DNA of 64,000 bases from positions 62,001 through 126,000 of the forward strand of contig NZ_VORT01000008.1 of the NCBI RefSeq assembly GCF_007997155.1, given 5' to 3'. The DNA is from Aequorivita antarctica (lineage in GTDB: Bacteria > Bacteroidota > Bacteroidia > Flavobacteriales > Flavobacteriaceae). Every line of letters starts with the position of its first letter. Within the stretch, counting starts at the first letter, position 1. Below, one piece after another: positions 58,502 through 64,000 of this stretch. Position numbers and translations under genes: made by a program. Under the pieces are notes generated by a model that did no database searches, was not told the DNA's origin, and worked only from the letters and a program-made list of their open reading frames with translations.

Positions 58502-58978
58502 ATGAAAAAAAAATTTATAGAATTTAAATGGGCCGTGATTTTTACCATCGCTATTCTTTCGTGGATGCTTCTTGAAAAAACCCTTGGCTGGCATGGAGAA
58601 CAGATTGCAGACCATTGGTGGCTAACCTTGTTCTTTGTCCCCTTCGCTATTTTGATGTATTTATTGGAAATGCGCGAAAAAAGAAGAAGGGTCTATGGTA
58701 GGGAAATGTCTTGGTTGCAAGGTTTTCGTTCAGGAGTAATTCTCAGTGTTTTTATAGCCCTACTTTCACCTTTGGCGCAATACATAACGCACAATTACAT
58801 TACACCAGAATACTTCAACAACGTGATAGAATACTCCGTTACCAACGACTTAATGGCGCGCACCAAAGCCAATGACTATTTCAACATAAATAATTATATA
58901 TGGCAATCTGCTTTTGGGGCGCTGGGTTTTGGAATTGTAATGGCGGCAGTTGTAGCTATATTTGTTCGGAAAAAATAG
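58502..58978 (+). CDS. DUF4199 domain membrane protein
   Basis: The start at 58502 gives 158 residues beginning KKKFIEFKWAVIFTIAILSW, preferred to the frame's earlier ATG at 58466, which lies just after the terminator. Four hydrophobic segments occur (about 9-26, 38-56, 77-97 and 135-155). The sequence LEKTLGWHGEQIADHWWLTL and FRSGVILSVFIALLSPLAQY is that of DUF4199 proteins, which are inner-membrane proteins of unknown role in Bacteroidota. It stands alone between terminators. Confidence 0.85.
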   Translation: MKKKFIEFKWAVIFTIAILSWMLLEKTLGWHGEQIADHWWLTLFFVPFAILMYLLEMREKRRRVYGREMSWLQGFRSGVILSVFIALLSPLAQYITHNYITPEYFNNVIEYSVTNDLMARTKANDYFNINNYIWQSAFGALGFGIVMAAVVAIFVRKK

Positions 58979-59142
58979 AAATAAATTTATGTGATGAATT
59001 ATAGGGGTAATTCAGCAATACCCCATCAAAAACCCTTATTTCAGCATGAAAATTAGCTTTGTTTTTTATTTAAAAATAGATTCCTAAATTCTGTCAAAAA
59101 TTTAACTTTATGTATCTTGTGGCATTGATACTTTGTTAAAAC

Positions 59143-60702
59143 ATGCGCTCTATTTTTTATATATGTTCAATGGCTCTAGTGAGCTTGGTTGCTTCTGCTC
59201 AAGACGATGGCGATTATAAGGATATGTTAGCGAATGCCGAAACGGTTCTATATACCCAGCCCGATGAATCCATCAAAATAGCGAACCACGTTCTGCAAAA
59301 TTCAAACAACGCAGATCAACTTATCCAAGCAAACCTGCTTAATACTAATGCTTATTATATAAAAGGCGAATTTGAAAACGCCGTAAATGCAGGAGTTGAA
59401 GCAAAAGTACTCGCAGAGTCAACTGAAAATATACCGATGCAATTAAAGGCAACCCTGGCTTCCATCCCCCTATTAAATCATTTGGGGTTGAATGCAGTTG
59501 CGGAGCGATATTATATAAACACCAATGCTCCTGTTCCCATTCAGAAAGCAGTGGAATCCTCTAATTTTTCCATAGGTGGAAAAGTACTTTTAAATGGCTA
59601 TAAGGAAATGGAGCAAGACAACTGGCAACAAGCTTTGGAATATTTTGGCAAGGCAAATTCCATTTTCGAAAAAATTCCAGATAAAGCCTTGGTAAACGAG
59701 ACCACCGCAATTATGGCAACCCTTTACGCAAAGGTTTACAGCATAGATACCGCCCAAAACCATCTTGAAGCCCTCCTTGAAAACACAGCTGGCGAACACC
59801 CCAATAACTATCTTAAAATGGTAGTGCTGAACCAAATGGGAGCGTTGTTTTTCCTGAAACAGGACTACTCCAAATCTATTGAATCGTACCTAACTGCTTT
59901 GCAAATTGCAGAACTGTTCCAAAACAAAAATTACCAATCCCATATTTCAGAAAACCTGTCTTCCGTTTATTTGGCCCTAAAAGACTCCCCGCAATTTTAT
60001 TCCTATAAAAAAACAGCGCAACAACTAGACGATGAGGCGGAAACAGCGGAAGACCAAGCAATAAACGCCATTTACAATTATGTGAACAACAACCACACAG
60101 CAAAAAGGGACACCCTGAAAAAAACATACACCCGTAATTTATGGATATTTTCAGCTGTATTATTGGTTATTTTTCTAACCTGGTTGCTCCTTCGCTTTCG
60201 CTACCGAAACAGGGCCAGACAATACAACCGTTTTTTAACCTACATTGAAAACAGGCAAAGACCCATAGAAAACCTTCCTATAAAAGAAATTTCAAAAGGC
60301 CTAAACATTCCACAGGAAACGGAAAATGCAATAGTGAGCAAATTGGAACAGTTTGAAAAATCAAAACAGTTTACCAAGCAGGATATGTCCTTAGCGCTAT
60401 TGGCAGCAAATTTTGAGACCAATACAAAATACCTTTCGGAAATTATAAACACTCATAAAGGGAAAAATTTCAACAGTTACATTAACGAGCTCCGCATCAA
60501 TTACATTATAGACAAACTAAAGAGCAATAGAACCTATCTGCAATATAAAATAAGCTATTTGGCCGAAGAGAGCGGCTTTTCTTCCCATAGTAGTTTTGCC
60601 ACTGTTTTCAAGGCGGTTACGGGAATTCCCCCAACCGTTTTTATCGACTTATTGAAAAGCACAAAGAAAACCTCCAAACATATCTATGAAAAAGTGGAAT
60701 AA
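59143..60702 (+). CDS. TPR-containing membrane-anchored AraC-family regulator
   Basis: The protein has 519 residues. A signal-like N-terminus (FYICSMALVSLVASA) is followed by TPR-type helices to about residue 320 (for example DYSKSIESYLTALQIAELFQ), a transmembrane helix at about 330-347 (WIFSAVLLVIFLTWLLLRF), and a cytoplasmic part. The C-terminus has an AraC HTH: NFNSYINELRINYIIDKLKS, ISYLAEESGFSSHSSFATVF, KAVTGIPPTVF. The layout suggests a periplasmic TPR sensor joined to a cytoplasmic DNA-binding domain, a design frequent in Flavobacteriia. It overlaps the next gene by 17 bp. Confidence 0.9.
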   Translation: MRSIFYICSMALVSLVASAQDDGDYKDMLANAETVLYTQPDESIKIANHVLQNSNNADQLIQANLLNTNAYYIKGEFENAVNAGVEAKVLAESTENIPMQLKATLASIPLLNHLGLNAVAERYYINTNAPVPIQKAVESSNFSIGGKVLLNGYKEMEQDNWQQALEYFGKANSIFEKIPDKALVNETTAIMATLYAKVYSIDTAQNHLEALLENTAGEHPNNYLKMVVLNQMGALFFLKQDYSKSIESYLTALQIAELFQNKNYQSHISENLSSVYLALKDSPQFYSYKKTAQQLDDEAETAEDQAINAIYNYVNNNHTAKRDTLKKTYTRNLWIFSAVLLVIFLTWLLLRFRYRNRARQYNRFLTYIENRQRPIENLPIKEISKGLNIPQETENAIVSKLEQFEKSKQFTKQDMSLALLAANFETNTKYLSEIINTHKGKNFNSYINELRINYIIDKLKSNRTYLQYKISYLAEESGFSSHSSFATVFKAVTGIPPTVFIDLLKSTKKTSKHIYEKVE

Positions 60703-61816
60703 ACATAGCGCCCTATTTTTCATGGCAGGATTCTTCTTCTTTGTGCAAATGGTCCATTCGCAAAAGGAGGTGGACAGCATCTTGAAATTAGCCAATAAAC
60801 AGATTTATGAAAATCCGGATGAGGCCATTGTGCTTGCCCAAGAAGCATTGAACAACCCAAAGGTTACCATTCGGAACAAAATAAATGCCCTACTTGCCAT
60901 TTCTACGGCATATTCTTCCAAAAGAGATTATGAAAAGGCTTCGGAATATATCGTTAAAATAAACGAACTCATTCCGAAAATAAACGATGATTTGCAAAAG
61001 ATGAATATCCTAAACCGGATTGCAGCGCATTATCAAGAACTGCAGATTTACGATAAAGCTTTAGAATATCTTGATGAATCACTGGTTTTAATAGAGAAAT
61101 ACCCAAAACAAGATTCCGTGCAAACCTATCTGGGCTATAACTCCATATTGCGCGGATTCATCTACCGCGAACAAACCAACTGCGACATTGCCCTTAAATA
61201 TTTTGACGGTGCCATCAAAGCTTATAACAAGACCATCGCTCGGCAACCCATTATGAATGCCAATCTGAGTATATGTTATTACAACAAAGGAAACTGTCTA
61301 CTATCGCTCAATAAACCTGCACAGGCAAAGGAAAGCTTTCTACAATCCATCGAGCACGCCAAAACTATAGGTGCTAAAAGTTTAATAGCCTTTGGAAAAA
61401 AAGGGCTCGCTGAAACTGAAACTCTAAATGGAAACTATAAAGAAGCCTTATCGCTGCTAACCGATGCCCTTGCAATATCAAGCAATGTGGGCGACCTCAT
61501 TCTAAACCGTGGAATTTATGAAGGTCTTGCCAATAATTACCTCGTCCTCGGCGATTGGGAAAATTACGCACTTTATCAAAAAAAATATATAGCGATAAAA
61601 AAGGCAAACAAAATTTCCGAAAGAAAAACCATCAACCAATCTTTGATAAATTTAACCGAAACCAAGGCGGAAGAAATTGAGCAACTCCGCAGTTATTTCA
61701 GACCCCTTCAAATCATCTTTATAATTGTTATTGGAATTGCACTTTTCTTACTCATCCGCATCGTAATAATTTGGGAAAAGAACTTAAAAAAGTTAGAAAA
61801 CAAGCTGAAAAGTTAG
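60686..61816 (+). CDS. TPR protein with C-terminal transmembrane helix (partner of the AraC regulator, no HTH)
   Basis: The protein has 376 residues. A signal peptide (ALFFMAGFFFFVQMVHSQ) is followed by TPR helices (YEKASEYIVKINELI, IYDKALEYLDESLVLIEKY, CDIALKYFDGAIKAYNK). One transmembrane helix near the C-terminus (IIFIIVIGIALFLLIRIVII) is followed by only about 15 basic residues. The overall plan matches the upstream regulator up to the membrane helix, but the cytoplasmic AraC part is missing. It may be a modulating partner or a truncated duplicate. It overlaps the regulator gene, so the two are co-translated. Confidence 0.8.
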   Translation: MKKWNKHSALFFMAGFFFFVQMVHSQKEVDSILKLANKQIYENPDEAIVLAQEALNNPKVTIRNKINALLAISTAYSSKRDYEKASEYIVKINELIPKINDDLQKMNILNRIAAHYQELQIYDKALEYLDESLVLIEKYPKQDSVQTYLGYNSILRGFIYREQTNCDIALKYFDGAIKAYNKTIARQPIMNANLSICYYNKGNCLLSLNKPAQAKESFLQSIEHAKTIGAKSLIAFGKKGLAETETLNGNYKEALSLLTDALAISSNVGDLILNRGIYEGLANNYLVLGDWENYALYQKKYIAIKKANKISERKTINQSLINLTETKAEEIEQLRSYFRPLQIIFIIVIGIALFLLIRIVIIWEKNLKKLENKLKS

Positions 61817-62008
61817 TTTTCACACTATTTCTTCGGATGGAGAACAAAATCCTCAAAAACTACATAAATATCTGTTATACAGTTGATTAAACTGAATTTA
61901 GCCTTTTAAAATTCACGAAATTCAAAAGGTATCTCCTTTTATTATAGCGTTTACCCACCTACTTTAGCCTTCAGTTAAACCTATACAAATCAATAAAAAT
62001 TTATTACG

Positions 62009-64000
62009 ATGAAAAAAATTATTCTTCTATTAATGGTGTGCGCTTTTGGATTGTGCATCGAAAGTGCTTCCGCACAATTTGTGGTAAAGCCTACTTTTTT
62101 TGAAACCCAGGATGTTTCAAATGACGGTGTCGTTTCAGGATACGAAGCTCAAGCCGGACCATATTCATTATGGACTCCAGAGACCAATACTTTTGAAGAA
62201 ATTGGCGGTACCGCACCTGGTTTAGGTGGAGGTGGGTCAGCAGAATTTTCTGATGACGGAAACCTACTTTCGGGAACAGATAATGTTACCACTACCGTTC
62301 CAGTAGAATGGGAAAAGTTGAATGTTGGTTTCGATTATATCATCAGAGATATTACATTTCCCGGTGGTAGTGATATTATTGCCTATGCCGCAGGCGAATC
62401 ATTGACCTATAATGGCGATGGAATTGTATTGAGAACTGATGATGGTGGCGATTCCTGGACCGAACTTTGGACAGGAGAAGACCAAGGCATTGAAGCCATG
62501 AGCTTTCCTTCACAATGGACTGGCTACGTTGGTGGATGGAACCAATATTTTGCAAAAACAACTGATAGCGGTAATACTTGGACTATACAAACTCCGATTC
62601 CTGATGCGTATATTTATACAGGCATAGAATTTAAGGATGAATCGAATGGCGTTGTTACGGCCCAGACAGATACCGGAATGGCAGTTTATACTACTAATGA
62701 TGGTGGTGCTACTTGGGTAGCAGGTTCAGGACTGGAAGCAATTCCTTATAAATTAACGTATGTTGAAGGTGACACCTACTTCTTAGTTACTAATGCAGGT
62801 CAGATTCAAAAATCTACCGACAATGGTGCAACTTGGACCACCGTATTCACTACTCCTGCAAATGATTTATTGGTTGGAATAGCTTTCAACGATTTAATGA
62901 ACGGAATAGCTACAGCTGATAGTGATGTTTATAGAACTACTGATGGTGGTGTAACTTGGACAGGACAAGAAGTTATTGAAGGAGTAATCTGGCGCGATGC
63001 AGCTTGGTCTGACGCAGATAATGTAGTTCTTGTAGGAACTCCCGAAATTATCGCTGAATCTCAAGACGGCGGTGCAACATGGCCAATAAACAACCTAGGA
63101 ACTACCACTTTTAGCGAAGCACTGTATGACGTTGTTTATACACCAAACGGTACAGGCTATATTGTTGGCGCACATGGGGTAATGTTTCGTAAAGCGAGAG
63201 CAACAAATACATATACAGAACAATCAATGTATAACCTAACTAATGATGAATGGACCTCAATGGGAAGTTTTGGAATTAATGTGGACAGTAGCAGAAGCTC
63301 AGGCTATGATATTTCAGGAGATGGCTCTACCATTGTAGGACTTGCTTATGTAGAAAAAATACCAGGAATATCTGGAACTCCTGCTCATGCCACTGCTTGG
63401 ACAGCTGCAACTGGCCTGATAGATTTAGGAAGTCTTTATACAAGCATCAACCGAAGCACACGTGCAAATGCTGTTAACGGTGATGGAAGTGTTATTGTAG
63501 GCTGGCAAGATTTTAACGGCCCCTGGAAATCGGCTGTATGGAGAAAAGACGCCAATGGTGATTACCTACCAAACGAATATCTACTTTTAGATCCTAATGG
63601 CGATCCAAATGATGAATTTAACCAATTGGGTGAGTGCCAAGCAGTTTCTGCTGATGGTAACTGGATAGCTGGTAATGGAGACTTCGCCAACAACAACGAT
63701 CCTTGGAGATGGAGCGAAGCTACAGGATATGAATCATTAGGTACTTTATATCCTGGAGCTTCAGGAATTGTAACTGGAATGAGTGCTGACGGAAGTAGAA
63801 TAATTGGATTATTTATCATAGATCCTTGGACTCCAAATATTCCTTTCATCTGGACTGAATCAACTGGTATGGTTGAATTTAATTCTTTTGTTACAGATAC
63901 ATTAGGATATACAATGAGCGCTAGTCCAATATGGTCTGCAAATGGATTGTCCGCTAACGGAGAATATATTACAGGTTGGGGTTACGACCCTACTATTGGC
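62009..64000 (+). CDS. Secreted BNR/HAF-repeat protein, 5' part (runs off the right edge)
   Basis: ATG at 62009 opens a frame of 664 codons without a stop to the window end. A signal peptide (IILLLMVCAFGLCIESASAQ) leads into a region with six Asp-box repeats (RTDDGGDSW, KTTDSGNTW, TTNDGGATW, KSTDNGATW, RTTDGGVTW, SQDGGATW), which mark a BNR/YCF48-type beta-propeller. From about residue 390 there are HAF-type repeats (LIDLGSLYTSINRSTRANAV, NGDGSVIVGW, ESLGTLYPG, SADGSRIIG). Such proteins are exported and are often type IX secreted, but the C-terminus is not in the window. Function unknown. Confidence 0.88.
   Translation, partial: MKKIILLLMVCAFGLCIESASAQFVVKPTFFETQDVSNDGVVSGYEAQAGPYSLWTPETNTFEEIGGTAPGLGGGGSAEFSDDGNLLSGTDNVTTTVPVEWEKLNVGFDYIIRDITFPGGSDIIAYAAGESLTYNGDGIVLRTDDGGDSWTELWTGEDQGIEAMSFPSQWTGYVGGWNQYFAKTTDSGNTWTIQTPIPDAYIYTGIEFKDESNGVVTAQTDTGMAVYTTNDGGATWVAGSGLEAIPYKLTYVEGDTYFLVTNAGQIQKSTDNGATWTTVFTTPANDLLVGIAFNDLMNGIATADSDVYRTTDGGVTWTGQEVIEGVIWRDAAWSDADNVVLVGTPEIIAESQDGGATWPINNLGTTTFSEALYDVVYTPNGTGYIVGAHGVMFRKARATNTYTEQSMYNLTNDEWTSMGSFGINVDSSRSSGYDISGDGSTIVGLAYVEKIPGISGTPAHATAWTAATGLIDLGSLYTSINRSTRANAVNGDGSVIVGWQDFNGPWKSAVWRKDANGDYLPNEYLLLDPNGDPNDEFNQLGECQAVSADGNWIAGNGDFANNNDPWRWSEATGYESLGTLYPGASGIVTGMSADGSRIIGLFIIDPWTPNIPFIWTESTGMVEFNSFVTDTLGYTMSASPIWSANGLSANGEYITGWGYDPTIG

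Overview
The window looks like chromosome of a member of the Bacteroidota, most likely a (marine) Flavobacteriaceae. The evidence is the A+T-rich sequence, promoter boxes of the TAnnTTTG type, secreted proteins with the N-terminal QVGIGTxTP signature, a SecA without a C-terminal zinc motif, an AraC/TPR hybrid regulator, and DUF2795, DUF1579 and DUF4199 proteins.

Layout. From 1 to 48,624 everything but one small gene lies on the minus strand and forms one large extracellular-polysaccharide (EPS/capsule) locus. It is divergent from a plus-strand housekeeping block, 49,038 to 64,000. In the direction of transcription the EPS locus begins with wza and wzc (export lipoprotein and tyrosine autokinase, 45.4-48.6 kb), a UDP-HexNAc dehydrogenase and a WbpP-like epimerase (42.3-45.0 kb). 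Next comes a block of six secreted surface proteins (32.7-41.8 kb). A Wzm/Wzt ABC exporter pair follows (29.3-31.9 kb). Last is a long run of glycosyltransferases, methyltransferases, four sulfotransferase-like genes, a DegT aminotransferase, gmd and fcl for GDP-L-fucose, a WbsX-like protein, an acyltransferase and an asparagine-synthase-like amidotransferase (1-29.2 kb). The inferred product is a fucose- and probably HexNAcA-containing, sulfated and methylated surface polysaccharide. No Wzx or Wzy homologue was recognised in the window.

The plus-strand block holds an ABC-F ATPase, an O-methyltransferase-like protein, a LolD/MacB-type ATPase, a 58-residue membrane protein, a PduO-type cobalamin adenosyltransferase, a DUF2795 protein, SecA, a frameshifted DUF1579 lipoprotein gene, a DUF4199 membrane protein, a TPR/AraC regulator with a TPR partner that lacks the DNA-binding domain, and the 5' part of a large secreted BNR/HAF-repeat protein.

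The most unusual content is between the genes. (1) At least ten intergenic arrays have a strict 7-bp (or 14-bp) period but different sequences, and several start or stop at a stop codon. (2) A family of structured inverted repeats (GTCAGTTCGAGTG - hairpin - GTATCGAGA) occurs three times as facing pairs. One pair encloses a single-domain GIY-YIG nuclease gene and two are empty, like MITEs. (3) A second family of hairpin repeats brackets a DUF559 (PD-(D/E)XK-like) nuclease gene. (4) A four-helix-bundle (S23/IVP family) gene lies between matching heptad arrays. Together these suggest small nuclease or RNA-associated genes carried by structured repeat elements inside the EPS locus.
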